NCBI GenBank assembly: GCA_947069175.1
Contig: CAMTDV010000009.1
Coordinates: forward strand, 10,239,663-10,303,662
Length of the DNA: 64,000 nt
Source of the DNA: Scalesia atractyloides
Lineage: Eukaryota; Streptophyta; Magnoliopsida; Asterales; Asteraceae
Direction of reading: 5' to 3'
Below, in pieces: positions 1 to 12,432 of this stretch. The translations under genes and the position numbers were made by a program. How positions within the stretch are numbered: position 1 is the first letter of the stretch; each line of letters begins with the position of its first letter. The notes beneath the pieces are model-generated. The model was not told the origin of the DNA and searched no databases. It worked only from the letters and a program-made list of their open reading frames with translations.

Positions 1-1068
1 CCCTGACCTGGTGGAACACAGAGAAGGGTAAGAGAGGAGTCGAAGATGCTATGGCCTTATAATTGGGAAGAGTTAAGGGAAATAATGACAAGACGCTTAT
101 GTCCAAGAAGCGAAATCAAGAAGTTGGAGGATGAATTCCACTCGTTAAAACAAAAGGAAGGAGATCATACTTCTTACAACAAAAGGTTTCTAGAGTTGAA
201 CCAAATGATCCCCAACTTGTTCACCCCAGTGTACCGCTTGGTTGAACACTACATTCGAGGCCTCCCCTCAAAAATTCAAGACTCAGTTCTAAGCACTTCG
301 CCTGCGACACTTGAAGCCGCAATGGAACTAGCTACCGAACTTATCGAAAATCGCATCCGAAACGGTAAATTCAAAGAGGAGAAAAAGAAAGCCCCCATTG
401 AGGCTCAAACTTCAAACCATTCTGGCTCCTCTTCGAAGTTTACTGGTAAAAAGAACCGAAACACCAGAAACTTTGCTGTCACACAAACAAATTTCCCTAT
501 CCCTGCTGCACCCATCACCCAAGTTGCCCCCTCACCTGCACCATATAAAAAGCCATACTCCGGCCCATACCCAAAATGCAACCGTTGCCAATACCATCAC
601 TTTCCTGATCATCCCTGCCAACATTGCACCGGCTGTGGCCGCACAGGTCACACCATTCAAACCTGTCGCGCGCTTCAGCGAATGAACCGCAATCAACCCT
701 CAACCCAAACCCACCATCAGATAGTGGGTCAAGCCCAACAACCCTTACTTCTACCACCTACACAACATACGGCCCAATCCTACTACCAACCCCACTACCC
801 CATGATGCAACCCATGCGGGCTTGTTACAACTGTGGAGACCCAAACCACTTTAGAAACACTTGTCCACGCTTGGTGAACATCATTCATGCCCAAGCTCAA
901 GCAAATCCGATGAATCAAGCTAACCAAGCTCCACCACCTGCAAGAGGAAGAGCTTACAACATCAACGCCAATCCTGTTGAAAATAATAACGGCCCAAACG
1001 AATCACCCAACTAGTTTTCCTCACCAAGAATCAAGACTCAACTCCAATCGTCTAGTTTTAATGTTTTC
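1..1068 (+). pseudogene. E1 gag (capsid/nucleocapsid), partial and frameshifted
   Basis: Gag forms the virus-like particle and its zinc knuckles bind element RNA. The N-terminus is outside the window. Bases 2-58 read a WWNTEKGKRG segment in one frame. An extra base near 55-61 then shifts the frame, and 46-1014 continues with WEELREIMTRR, the capsid C-terminal region and a cysteine-rich tail. Two knuckle-like motifs are visible: CTGCGRTGHTIQTC around residues 193-206 and CYNCGDPNHFRNTC around residues 258-271. A second frameshift near the end replaces the tail seen in E2: the alternative frame runs to a stop near 1066 and contains TKNQDSTP, as in E2. The shared tail shows that this gag ended before protease, unlike E3, where gag continues into PR. 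Confidence 0.88.
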
Positions 1069-1609
1069 TTTATGTTATCTCAATCTTTCCGTATCCCAGT
1101 TTTAAATTGGGAATTTATGTATCCAAGAATTTTAATGCGAATTGATATTACAGTTTTGTTTTATACTCATTGATTTAGCATTCATATCATCATACATCTC
1201 GACGTATCTCAATCTCATCATTTAAAGAAGTTGGGTTGTGTCTCACTTTTACATAGACTAACTCCTTCATCATAACAAACGAGAGAGGTACTGTCATCAT
1301 TCAGTCATGTATCCTTTCAGAATTGAGACTCAAGCTTTGGTTGTTGTGCTTGTTTATGTTTTAGAGTCACATAGAACTGATCATGATTTACTGATAAAGC
1401 CAACGAAAATTTGACAAGAATATGGTGGATACGCCGCTGGTACTTCCTATATATAAGTATTCTTGGAAAAGGATCAAAAGCATTACCGGGAGGTTATGAG
1501 AAGTTCCGTGTAGGTTTAAATATCGTCATGGTTGAAGTTTTTGTTTTATGATACATACCTTATCATTTCAAACGTATCAATTCCCTCAAAAATCTTATGC
1601 ATAAAATCA
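1069..1609 (+). other. E1 non-coding spacer replacing PR-RT-RNase H
   Basis: No convincing frame here. The stretch is homologous, in element orientation, to E2's spacer: it contains one copy of the roughly 360-bp unit that E2 repeats four times, including the stretch around TGGTGGATACGCCGCTGG near 1422. Homology to E2 continues to about 1609 (CAAACGTATCAA, then a tract ending AAATCA), after which pol sequence starts abruptly. Confidence 0.75.
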
Positions 1610-3057
1610 TAACCGACATCAAAGATCAAATCCGAGAAGCCCAACATGTTTCTATAACAGAAAATGACGTACACAATGAGCTGTCTTGTGGAGCAGAACT
1701 TAAAATCGAAACCAAATCCGACGGTATTCTGTACTATCTAGATCGCAATGGATCCCCGATCACAATAACCTTCGTGATTTCCTTATGAATGAGGGGCTCA
1801 AAACACGATACTCTGTACACCCAGGCGCCGACAAGATGTATCAAGACCTTCGATACACCTACTGGTGGCCTGGCATGAAGAAAGATATCGTTGTTTTTGT
1901 TTCCAAGTGCCTTACATGTTCCAAAGTAAAAGCTGAACATCAAAGACCCTCAGGACTTCTAGTCCAACCTGAAATACCTGTATGGAAGTGGGAAAACATA
2001 ACCATGGACTTCATTACCGGGTTACCTCGCACCTCCAGTGGGTATGACACTATATGGGTAATCATTGATCGTCTTACAAAATCAGCTCACTTCATTCCGA
2101 TTCGCGAGGACTTCAAGAACGAGAAGTTAGCTCGTATCTACATCAGCGAGATCGTAAGCCGTCATGGTGTACCTTTAAGCATTATTTCAGACCGTGATGG
2201 TCGTTTCACTTCACGAACATGGCAAGCCGTACAAGCCGCTTTAGGTACACGATTAGACCTCAGTACCGCTTATCATCCTCAAACTGATGGACAATCTGAA
2301 CGCACCATCCAAACACTTGAAGACATGCTTCGAGCATGTGTCATAGACTTCAAGGGAAATTGGGACGCTCATCTACCATTAGTTGAATTTTCGTACAACA
2401 ACAGCTATCATTCAAGTATCGGCATGGCACCTTTCGAAGCTTTATATGGTCGTAAGTGCCGATCTCCAGTATGTTGGCACGAAATTGGAGAAGCTCAAAT
2501 CACCGGTCCAGAATTGATTCAGGAAACAACAGACAAAATCCATCAGATTCGAAACAATCTTCTAGCGGCACAAAGTCGTCAAAAGAGTTATGCAGACAAA
2601 CGACGAAAGCTTTGGAGTTTAAAATTGGTGATCATGTACTTTTAAAAGTATCACCGTGGAAGGGAGAAGTTCGTTTTGGCAGAAGGGCAAGCTAGCACCA
2701 CGCTACGTAGGACCTTTCAAGATACTCGAAAGAGTAGAACCTGTAGCATACAAACTTGACCTACCAGAAGAACTCAACAAAATTCACCCCACATTCCACG
2801 TATCAAATTTGAAGAAGTGCCTCGCCGGTGAAAACCTCCATATTCCCCTGGAAGATATTCAGATCGATGAATCTATGCACTTCATTGAAAGACCAGTAGA
2901 GATCATGGACTTCGGAGAAAAACGTTTAAGACGGAGTCGTATTCCAATTGTTAGGGTACGCTGGGAGTCGAAACGAGGACCTGAGTTTACTTGGGAACGT
3001 GAAGACTCAATGCGCGAAAAATACCCGCATCTTTTTCCTGTTACCACTACTACGTAA
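1597..3057 (+). pseudogene. E1 pol fragment: RNase H tail, integrase and chromodomain-like C-terminus
   Basis: Integrase inserts the cDNA into the chromosome. The fragment begins in the linker after RNase H ([13 protein letters not shown]) and covers the zinc-binding region with CLTC, the catalytic core ([10 protein letters not shown] with the first Asp, IISDRDGRF with the second, [13 protein letters not shown] with the Glu), a GPF region ([12 protein letters not shown]) and a tail ending [10 protein letters not shown] then FTWERED, typical of the chromodomain end of Tekay/Del-type elements. Reading needs three frame changes, near 1755, 2610 and 2682. The best single frame is 1785-2645. Upstream RT is missing, so no working pol can be made. 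It matches the same part of E3 closely. Confidence 0.92.
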
Positions 3058-3091
3058 ATTTCGGGACGAAATTTCTAAAAGTAGGGGATAC
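3056..3091 (+). promoter_or_regulatory. E1 hairpin and polypurine tract before 3' LTR
   Basis: AAATTTCGGGACGAAATTT (perfect 8-bp arms AAATTTCG/CGAAATTT) is followed by the purine-rich AAAAGTAGGGGATA directly before the LTR start TGTAAC. The purine run is the expected plus-strand cDNA primer. Confidence 0.75.
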
Positions 3092-3276
3092 TGTAACATC
3101 CGTCGAAAAACGTGTTTTCAAAACCCGCTTCGTTATTAATCGAATAGTCAGTTTCAAGTTTTCGTTGCTCGTTTAATGCTCATTTTAATTTTAAACAATA
3201 CATAATTAATAAACATTTTAGAATATGGGAACTAAAATTGTTAAAAAGTAAAAATAAGTTAAATAAAAAATAAAAT

Positions 3277-3345
3277 GGGCTGCCGGGTTTCGAACCCGGG
3301 TCAGCCGGAAGACACAATCAACCAACACTTAACCACTCCGCCACT
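3277..3345 (-). other. tRNA-Ser/Leu-like module, antisense to E1 LTR
   Basis: On the - strand, a GTGGCGGAGTGG A-box-like start is followed about 50 bases later by a perfect T-arm, CCGGG-TTCGAAA-CCCGG, and then TTTTATTTTTT. No normal anticodon arm or acceptor pairing is evident, so it is a tRNA-like relic or mimic, not a tRNA gene. Confidence 0.7.
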
Positions 3346-4189
3346 TGGTGCTTTTGTGTAATCAAGGAAACAAATAAAACTTAAGTTACCGTGAATCTAT
3401 CTGTTTGCGCCAAAACTGAAACCGATCATCGGATTTCAACTATCCAAAGACGTTTGAGTGATCGTGGGTTACTGATTGTAACCGATAAAACCATTACAAC
3501 CCACGTTTTAATCAATTCAGTCTTCAATTGAACTCGATTCATATGATTTTCGAGTTTGATAACCGAAATCATTCACTTCCAATTTACACCGGTAATACCA
3601 TTGTCTCGCAACTCAGAAACACTCACAGAACCTCCAATTTCATTTGCGCTCTAATTTCTGTTCGTCGGAATCGCTATCTGATATCGCCAGACTTTCGCCG
3701 GAAAAACCGTGACATTTATCGAATCGGTAAATTTCTCAATTCTTTCATCTTCTATCTATTGTTAGACTTATACTAACTCAAATCCTTCAACCAGAATGGT
3801 CCCAGACGACGATACCGGATAATCTGCACCCGCCGGAAAATCTCTGAAAATTCCGAAATCACACTGTGAATCGGTTACGAGCATCTAAATTCTCTGATAA
3901 TTCTTGTTTAGTCACTTAATTTCACAATTAGTTAATCGAAACTGTTAATTGGTCCGCTCAGACGGAATTCGTAAACAGAGCCGACGACCTTTGCCGGAGT
4001 TCTGAGAAAAGTCATCTTTCCGGTAAATTCATTTCCAAAACTTTCTCTATCCATTACATTTCAATCATTTATAATTTCGTTAATCGAATTAAACAAGAAC
4101 TGTCGAACATCGGTTGTCTGTGTCTTTGAACGAAGAAGATGAAGTCGAACCTAATGTATAAGTTTAATTAAAACAAGATATTAAACCGG

Positions 4190-4263
4190 TTAGACACACA
4201 GTCCAGCGGTGGACTGTGTGCAAACACATAGCGCATGTCTCGAGTTCGATCCCTGACACGACC
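4190..4263 (+). other. Sense tRNA-like module 3 of E1 LTR
   Basis: Begins GGTTAGACACACAG, forms a hairpin with 11-bp arms (CACACAGTCCA and TGGACTGTGTG, loop GCGG) and carries a B-box match GAGTTCGATCC 27-37 bases later. The A-box is degenerate. Confidence 0.7.
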
Positions 4264-4711
4264 CTATCCTCTGAAATAAAAATGTCCCTTTTCAAACTGA
4301 ACCGGATCGACTCGCTGTGTCACACCCGCAGCGGAAAAGGTGATCGGGCATGATTGGGTTTTCATCAAAGCTCATGACATTTATTATAATGTTTCATATT
4401 TATTATTACATGTTAAAAGAGATCATACAATCATAATTACAACATGTTCTACACATCTTTCTAGACTTCATTATTTTCTTCTAAGGCATTTCCTATGTTG
4501 TCCTTGCTTCATCCTGTTCACCTGTATCATGTGTAAAAATGGTTTTTGGATCAACAAAAAGTTGGCGAGTGAATCCTATGAAAAACATTTAAACAAGTTT
4601 ATTGAATTGATTTTAAAATATAGTGCATAACCACATATGAGTAAATGTAGATGTAAACTTATTCACAAAACACTTAATATTAAATAATCACACACATACA
4701 ATAATAGATTG

Positions 4712-4875
4712 TTTTGAGGCACGCGTTGTTCAACTCGTCTCCCACGAGGAACTGATGGGCCTAATGAATGAGTTTTGAGGCACGCGTTGTTCTACGAATG
4801 ATGGGCCTAATGAATGAGTTTTAAGGCACGCGTTGTTCAACTCGTCTCCCATGAGGAACTGATGGGCCTAACAAA
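4712..4875 (-). repeat. LTR minisatellite of E2 3' LTR
   Basis: Three tandem units built on GAGGCACGCGTTGTT followed by CAACTCGTCTCCCACGAGG and TGATGGGCCTAA. The middle unit is shortened. The 5' LTR has the same three-unit structure at about 11380-11540. Confidence 0.85.
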
Positions 4876-5353
4876 TAATTTGTAAACAACTTGACAATAT
4901 GTAATACATAACCACAAACAATATTTACATTCTAAGTTTAAATCATAATATGGTATGGCACGAGTTTGAATAAACGAATTTGTTTAAGTGACACATGATA
5001 CACCCCAAAACGTGTAATTAAAAAGGGGAGTTGTAAGATTCACTCACAGTGGTTGCGTTTCTTGGATTGATGATGAGTGCGCACGAAGTTGGATTTAACC
5101 ACGAGTGAAACTAACCTAGATAATAACATAATGGTTTGGTAAATAAGCGGATTTTATTATCAATTTTAGTAGGATATTGGATATATTTTTGTGAGTTTTA
5201 GGCTATTTTCTAACTTTAAAAATGTTATTTTTAAGTATTTTTAATTGATTTTTAATTTAAATAAATAAATAAAAATAAAAAAAAATGTTGATTTTTGACC
5301 ATTGACCGTTGACTTGTTGACCGTTGACCGTGACGGTTCGGTCGGTTATATGT

Positions 5354-5763
5354 GTGCGCTGGGTGAGACTCGAACCCGTGACCTACCGTATGCGTGCACG
5401 CAGCTCTACCAACTGAGCTACGTGTCTAACCCGAAATATTTCTGTTTTTAATTATATTTATACACTAATTAAATTATCCGAAAATCATTTATTTTTAAAA
5501 AGGTTTTAATGTATCGACTCGGTGCTCTCCACAGGTCTCGAACCCGGGACCTGTGGTTTAGTTTGGCACACAGTCCACCGCTGGACTGTGTGTCTAACTT
5601 GGTAAATATTCTGGTTTTTATTATACTTAACATCTTACTGTTGTGGATCGGTTCAGTTAAAAAAAGGACATTTTATTACTGCGAAGGTGTGTGTGTCAAG
5701 GATCGAACTCGGGACGTATGCGTATTGTTTGCACACAGTCCACCGCTGGACTGTGTGTCTAAA
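5354..5763 (-). other. Array of three sense tRNA-like modules in E2 3' LTR
   Basis: Modules at 5354-5432, 5521-5600 and 5687-5763, read on the - strand and spaced 166-167 bp. The first has a full A-box (TAGCTCAGTTGG) inside a 10-bp hairpin, and B-box GGTTCGAGTC. The other two have the CACACAGTCCA/TGGACTGTGTG hairpin and B-boxes GGTTCGAGACC and GAGTTCGATCC. AT-rich linkers separate them. Confidence 0.75.
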
Positions 5764-6701
5764 CCGTAATTTTTAATTAATCTTATAACTTAAGCGACTT
5801 CGTCTTCTTCGTTCAAAACACATACAACGGTTAACTAACAATTTTTATTTTGTTTAAATCAATGTATTGAACAGAAAAGGGTTTGGGGAATGATTGTACC
5901 GAACTGATCGTCTTTCTTCAGAAGTCCGGCAAAGATCGTCGGCTCTGTTTTGGGAACTCCTTCTGTTCGGATTCAATAATCAGTTTGGATGAATTAGATG
6001 TGAAATTGAACTACTGAGTAACGATTATCAGTAGGTTTGAATGATCATACCGATTAACAGCGAGTTTCCGAAAAATCCAGAAGTTTTCCGGCGAAAACAG
6101 AAAATCTGGCAATGTCGTCTGGGGTTGATTCTGGGTGATGGAGTGACGTTAGAATTTGTCTAGTAATGGGTTAAAACAGAAAAAGTCGAGGTATTTACCG
6201 TGTAGATGAAAGTCCCGGTTTTCCGGCGACTTGCAGAGAATTCCGACGAGTGAAATTTCTTGCGACAGAGATTCTTCAGAGGTTTAAGGTGAGTGGGGGT
6301 GATGTCAGTATGAGCTCTAAGATCTTGTTTTAGAGTAAGAAGAAAGGATGGAATGAATTCGGTTTTCCGGCGGAAATTTCCGGTTAATTTGCAGAGAATT
6401 CCGGCGACTGCGGTGAGATTTTTTCTGAGCGAAAAGAAGAGTGTAATCTTGATAAACTCGCGAGCTCACTGATGAATAAAGTATAACTCAGGTTTAAGTG
6501 TATTTCCGGTTTCGAATTCAACACTTTTCGGTTATGGTCCGATGATTTGAATGAGTGCCATTAAGGTCTTTCAGTTATAACCGGCGTGGGTGTAAACGTA
6601 TCCGTCGGGATTTCCGGCATCAGTGACTTGAGTGACCGAATTCGACTTTAGTTTTTTTATTATATGTATTAATTGAATCAATATGTAAACAAAAATCACA
6701 A

Positions 6702-6782
6702 GTGGCGGAGCGGTTGGAGGGATGTGAGTTAAGACTTTGCATGATGCTCGGCTGACCCGGGTTCGAAACCCGGCTTCAGCAT
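6702..6782 (+). other. tRNA-Ser/Leu-like module, antisense to E2 3' LTR
   Basis: GTGGCGGAGCGG (A-box-like) and ACCCGGGTTCGAAACC (B-box with perfect T stem), followed within a few bases by TTTTATTTTT. Confidence 0.7.
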
Positions 6783-6964
6783 TTTATTTTTAAATCACTA
6801 TTTTTAGTACATTTTCAAATATAAATTTTATATTCTAATATACTTATTAATTATGTATCGTTTAAAATTAATTTGAGCATTAAATACGCAACGAAATTTT
6901 TAACTGGTTGTTCGGTTAATAAACGAAGCGGGTTTGGTAAATCCGGTTTTTGACGGATGTTACA

Positions 6965-7240
6965 GTATCCCCTACTTTTAGAAATTTCGTCTCGAAATTT
7001 AAGTAATGGCATGTTTGTCTCAAAAGGATGGTTTTTTTTAATTGACCATTAAATACTTAGAAAGGAGTAAGAGTTTAAATTTTGTTTGAGGCGGTAACGT
7101 TCCTTGTAAGGGTTGAGTACCCTGCTACAGGAATCGCTTTTGGATGCCTAAGTTAATGAATATTGATAAACAGAGTTGATTGACTAAAATGATTTCATGT
7201 GCAAGAGTTTTGATATGTTTGGAAAGATAAGGTTATATCC
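6965..7240 (-). other. E2 polypurine tract and 3' non-coding region
   Basis: Read on the - strand, the purine run AAAAGTAGGGGATA abuts the 3' LTR, preceded by AAATTTCGAGACGAAATTT, the family hairpin with one changed loop base. The remainder carries no frame I can support. Confidence 0.7.
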
Positions 7241-7254
7241 TAAAATAAACTTCT

Positions 7255-8650
7255 AATACTAAAACCTACATGGAACTTCTCATAACCGCCTGACAATGCC
7301 TCTGATCCTTTGGCAAGAATACTTATATATAGGAAGTACCAGCGGCGTATCCACCATATTCTTGTCAAATTTTCATTGGTTTTATCCGTAAGTTATGATT
7401 GGTTCTATGATGTGACTCTAGAACATAAATAAACACATCAACCAATATCTGAGTCTTAATTCTGATAGTATACACGTTTGAATGGTGACACAATCCAATT
7501 TCTTTAAATGATGAGATGATATGAATGCTAAATCAGTGAGTATAAAACAAACTTCAACCAAGACAATACTAAATCCTACATGGAACTTCTCATAACCGCA
7601 TGATAATGCCTCTGATCCTTTGACAAGAATACTTATATATAGGAAGTACCAGCGGCGTATCCACCATATTCTCATCAAATTTTCATTGGTTTTATCAGTA
7701 AGTTATGATTAGTCCTATGTGACTCTAAAACATAAACAAACATTACAACCACAGCTTGAGTCTTAATTCTGATAGTATACATGTTTGAATGATGACAGTA
7801 CCTCTCTCGTTTGTTATGATGGAGAGGTTAGTCTATGTAGAAATGGAACACAATCCAATTTCTTTAAATGATGAGATGATATGAATTAAATCAGTGAGTA
7901 TAACACAAACTTCAACCAAGAGAATACTAAATCCTACATGGAACTTCTCATAACCGCCTGATAATGCCTCTGATCCTTTGACAAGAATACTTATATATAG
8001 GAAGTACCAGCGACGTATCCACCATATTCTCGTCAAATTTTCATTGGTTTTATCAGTAAGTTATGATTAGTCCTATGTGACTCTAAAACATAAACAAACA
8101 CAACAACCAAAGCTTGAGTCTTAATTCTGATAGTATACATGTTTGAATGATGACAGTACCTCTCTCATTTATTATGATGGAGAGGTTAGTCTATGTAGAA
8201 AATGGAACACAATCCAATTTCTTTAAATGATAAGATGATATGAATGTTAAATCAGTGAGTGTAAAACAAATTTCAACCAAGACATTACTAAATCCTACAT
8301 GGAACTTCTCATAACCGCCTGACAATGCCTCTGATCCTTTGACAAGAATACTTATATATAGGAAGTACCAGCGGCGTATCCACCATATTCTTGTCAAATT
8401 TTCATTGGCTCTATCAGTAAGTTATGATTGGTTCTATGATGTGACTCTAGAACATAAATAAACACAACAACCAATATCTGAGTCCTAATTCTGATAGTAT
8501 ACATGTTTGAATGGTGACAGTACCTCTCTCGTTTGTTATGATGGAGAGGTTAGTCTATGTAGAAGTGAACACAGCTCAACTTCTTTGAATGTTGAGATTG
8601 TAATACGTTGAGATGTATGATGATATGAATGTTAAATCAATGAGTATAAA
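7255..8650 (-). repeat. E2 internal tandem repeat, four units of about 310-360 bp
   Basis: The anchor CCTACATGGAACTTCTCATA recurs at 7265, 7575, 7933 and 8293, giving periods of 310, 358 and 360 bp. The first period is shorter because the CAGTACCTCTCTC block is missing there. Each unit contains TTATATATAGGAAGTACCAG and CACCATATTCT. E1 has a single unit at the matching place. The array sits exactly where autonomous relatives have pol. Confidence 0.9.
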
Positions 8651-8749
8651 ACAAACTGAAATAGTAATTTGCATTAAAATTCTTGGATAAAATTCCAATT
8701 TGTAATTGAGATACGTGAAAATTGAGATAACATAAGAAAAACATAAAAA

Positions 8750-10134
8750 CTATGCGGTTGGAGTTGAATCTTGATTTTTGGTGAAGGGGACTAGTTGGGT
8801 GGTTTTGTTTGGAACGTCATTATCTTCAACAGGATTGGCGTTGATATTGTAAACTCTTCCTCTTGCTGGTGGCCTAGTGGTTAGGTTTTCTTGATTTGCT
8901 TGGTTAACTGGGTTTGCTTGAGCTTGGGCGTTTATGATGTTAACCAATCGAGGGCATGTGTTTCTATAATGGGTAGGGTTGCCACAATTAAAACAAACTC
9001 GAACATAAGGTAACATGGGGTATTGGGGTTGTTGATATGTTTGGGTCATGTTTTGAGTAGGGGGTGAGGTTTGGTTTTGAGAGGAGCGGCAAGCCTTGCT
9101 CAAATGACCATAGCGTCCACAATTCACACATAGTCGACAAGGTAAGGTAGATGGATGGTGATAAAACAGGTGTTACATTGAGGGTGAGGTCCAAGGTAAG
9201 GTTTCTTATTTGGGTAAGTTGAGTTGGGTGCTACTTGGGTGATTGGGATAGCTTGGAGGGGTACGGCTTGTGAGACAGGTTGATTGCGTTGGGTGACAGC
9301 GAAAAGTTGCCCATCTCGTTTTCTCTTAGAAATGGATCGTGAAGGGGATTCGGTTTGGGTGGAGTTTGAGGTTTCAGTCGATGATTTATCCTTCTTCTTC
9401 TCCTCCTTGAAGTCTTTATTCCGTATGCGGTTCTCGGTGAGCTCTGTAGCTAACTCCATTGTTGCTTCCAAAGTTGCAGGCGTGGTACTTATTACAGAGT
9501 CTTGATTTTTTGAAGGAAGACCTCGAATGTAGTGTTCGATCAAACGGTAGAGAGGAGTGAACAAGTTGGGAACCATTTGATTTAACTCGAGGAATCTCTT
9601 GTTGTACGTGGTGTGGTCGCCTTCCTTTTGTTTCAACGAATAGAACTCATCCTCTAATTTCTTGATTTCGCTCCTTGGGCAAAACCGTCTTGTCATGATT
9701 TCCTTCAACTCTTCCCAAGTCAAAGTCATAGCATCTTCAACACCTCGTTTGGCCTTCTCTGTATTCCACCAAGTAAGTGCTATTCCAAGTAAACGACCAG
9801 TAGCATATCGCACTTTGCGATCATCGGGGAAATCGCAATTTAGAAAAGTGTTCTCCATTTCTTCAAACCAATGGAGGAGAGCGGTGACACCTTCAGTCCC
9901 TTCGTATTTTGGAGGGTCGCAGGATTTGAAATGCTTGTAGGTGCATTTAGTGGTATTTGGGGGAGGGTTGATAACATTTTGATCTTCTTGGTTGACGGGA
10001 TTAGCGGTAAGGGCTTGTTGGACTTGAACTACAATGTTGGGTATTACGGCAGCCATTTGTTGAGCGATTTGGGCAGCCATGCGCTCGCGGGCTTTTCCTG
10101 GTCTCATCTTCCTACGAGCGAGACTAGAAGACAT
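8750..10134 (-). pseudogene. E2 gag, one frameshift from intact
   Basis: Gag starts MSSSLARRKM at 10134 and reads 336 residues, through the retrotransposon gag domain (TALLHWFEEMENTF, TWWNTEKAKRG, WEELKEIMTRRFCPRSEI) and a basic low-complexity region. A base missing from a T run near 9167 breaks the frame between the cysteines of the nucleocapsid. The second frame (9127-8750) gives two knuckles, CGRYGHLSKAC and CFNCGNPTHYRNTC, and ends TKNQDSTPTA with a natural stop instead of running into protease. Apart from that one indel the frame is clean over about 460 codons, more than expected for old non-coding DNA. This suggests gag function was kept until recently. Confidence 0.92.
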
Positions 10135-10962
10135 CTACAAGGAATACATATCAAGAGTATGAGTTGGATGTTTTAGGGATCATGTGTCGTATTTAGGAAT
10201 GAACATTCATAAAATAAATATAAAATAATAAATCTACTACATCCATAGGATGTCTTGGGCTTTGCTCGTAATTGGGCCTTGCATGCCGCCATACTTCACC
10301 TTCGTAATCATGTGGGCCCCCATGACTACCGGGTTTTTCATGTGGTTCGCATGTGTTAGCCTGGTTACGTACACTAAAACCCAGAGAAAATCGAGAAATA
10401 TGTATGTAACGTATGATATTCGGAATGTATCCAGATGTGGACACGGTGACACCTCAAAGTGGGGTTAGTTCGAACGACGTTTGGTGTGGCATGCTTTGGC
10501 CTAATAGGTCCTTTGTACTCTCATCGTTAGTCCCCAGGTAGGCAAACTGGTCCGTTATATTGGATTTATACGAATGCCAACCTAGACAGGACGTTCCGAC
10601 TACCGGTACTTGTACCCTTACAATTACTACATGCCCGTCGCAGAACTCACTTTGATGAGATTTGAAGATGAAAAATGCGACAAAATCTTGAATAACGGAA
10701 GTATGAAGATGAATTGAATATGTGAACATTGAAATATGCATGATGAATATGTATGTAAGTATGTATGTCTGACTGTATGTATAATTCACTATGTATCACA
10801 AAATGTAATATTGGAAGTGTTTGCATGCATTTGTGTATATAATAAATATGAAGAAATAAACATCATGAGTTTGCATATAACCACATAAACAATTAAAATC
10901 TAATCAACTATAGTATAGGCTCTAAGGGTCTAATAACCTATCCTATATCCCTATAGTCAAAA
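10135..10962 (-). other. E2 untranslated leader
   Basis: About 830 bases between primer site and gag with no supportable frame. The E3 leader at 39724-40518 is homologous; for example, a tract with GTTAGTCCCCAGGTAGGC occurs in both. This is where a packaging signal would be expected, but I cannot locate one by eye. Confidence 0.6.
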
Positions 10963-10974
10963 GCTCTGATACCA
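10963..10974 (-). other. E2 primer-binding site, initiator-Met tRNA
   Basis: On the - strand TGGTATCAGAGC, complementary to the 3' end of plant initiator methionine tRNA, three bases from the 5' LTR. Confidence 0.93.
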
Positions 10975-12016
10975 ATCTGTCACACCCCGACCCGCAGCGG
11001 AAAAGGTGATCGGGGCATGATTGGGTTTTCATCAAAGCTCATGACATTTATTATAATGTTTCGTATTTATTATTACATGTTAAAAGAGATCATACAATCA
11101 TAATTACAACATGTTCTACACATCTTTCTAGACTTCATTATTTTCTTCTAAGGCATTTCCTATGTTTTCCTTGCTTCATCCTGTTCACCTGTATCATGTG
11201 TAAAAATGGTTTTTGGATCAACAAAAAGTTGGCGAGTGAATCCTATGAAAAGCATTTAAACAAGTTTATTGAATTGATTTTAAAATATAGTGCATAACCA
11301 CATATGAGTAAATGTAGATGTAAACTTATTCACAAAACACTTAATATTAAATAATGCACACACATACAATAATAGATTGTTTTGAGGCACGCGTTGTTCA
11401 ACTCGTCTCCACGAGGAACTGAAGGGCCTAATGAATGAGTTTTGAGGCACGCGTTGTTCTACGAACTGATGGGCCTAATGAATGAGTTTTAAGGCACGCG
11501 TTGTTCAACTCGTCTCCCACGAGGAACTGATGGGCCTAACAAATAATTTGCAAACAACTTGACAATATGTAATACATAACCACAAACAATATTTACATTC
11601 TAAGTTTAAATCATAATATGGTATGGCACGAGTTTGAATAAACGAATTTGTTTAAGTGACACATGATACACCCCAAAACGTGTAATTAAAAAGGGGAGTT
11701 GTAAGATTCACTCACAGTGGTTGCGTTTCTTGGATTAATGATGAGTGCGCACGAAGTTGGATTTAACCACGAGTGAAACTAACCTAGATAATAACATAAA
11801 GGTTCGGTAAATAAGCGGATTTTATTAATCAATTTTAGTAGGACTATTGGATATATTTTTGTGAGTTTTAGGCTATTTTCTAACTTTAAAAATGTTATTT
11901 TTAAGTATTTTTAATTGATTTTTAATTTAAATAAATAAATAAAAATAAAAAAAATGTTGATTTTTGACCATTGACCGTTGACTTGTTGACCGTTGACCGG
12001 TTCGGTCGGTTATATG

Positions 12017-12432
12017 TGTGCGCTGGGTGAGACTCGAACCCGTGACCTCCCGTATGCGTGCACGCAGCTCTACCAACTGAGCTACGTGTCTAACCCGAAA
12101 TATTTCTGTTTTTAATTATATTTATACACTAATTAAATTAATCCGAAAATCATTTATTTTTAAAAAGGTTTTAATGTATCGACTCGGTGCTCTCCACAGG
12201 TCTCGAACCCGGGACCTGTGGTTTAGTTTGGCACACAGTCCACCGCTGGACTGTGTGTCTAACTTGGTAAATATTCTGGTTTTTATTATACTTAACATCT
12301 TACTGTTGTGGATCCGGTTCAGTTAAAAAAAAAGGACATTTTATTACTGCGAAGGTGTGTGTGTCAAGGATCGAACTCGGGACGTATGCGTATTGTTTGC
12401 ACACAGTCCACCGCTGGACTGTGTGTCTAACC
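12017..12432 (-). other. Array of three sense tRNA-like modules in E2 5' LTR
   Basis: Modules at 12017-12096, 12185-12264 and 12357-12432, matching the 3' LTR set almost base for base, hairpin arms and B-boxes included. Confidence 0.75.

Larger units (their letters stand above)
3092..4317 (+). repeat. E1 3' LTR, first part
   Basis: The LTR starts TGTAACATCCGTCG at 3092 and is cut at 4317 by E2; it resumes at 13701. By homology this part holds the antisense tRNA-like module, a weakly coding-like but unsupported stretch around 3528-3776, and the first sense tRNA-like module. The joined LTR is about 2.6 kb, in line with the other family copies. Confidence 0.9.
4318..6964 (-). repeat. E2 3' LTR
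   Basis: On the + strand it runs from TGTCACACCC to GGATGTTACA, next to the purine tract (seen as TATCCCCTAC at 6966). It is highly similar to 10978-13695. It lacks the CCGAC found near the start of that copy and has no counterpart of a roughly 37-bp segment at about 13299-13335. Confidence 0.95.

Noticed and set aside
5354..5763. Functional tRNA genes
   Set aside because: A and B boxes are present, but no standard anticodon arm, and acceptor stems do not pair. They are tRNA-like modules only.
7418..8397. Short - strand frames in each 360-bp unit of E2, all containing RIWWIRRWYFLYISILVKGS
   Set aside because: They recur because the DNA unit is repeated. Two of the three lack an ATG in frame, and the E1 copy has none either. 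There is no support as a protein.
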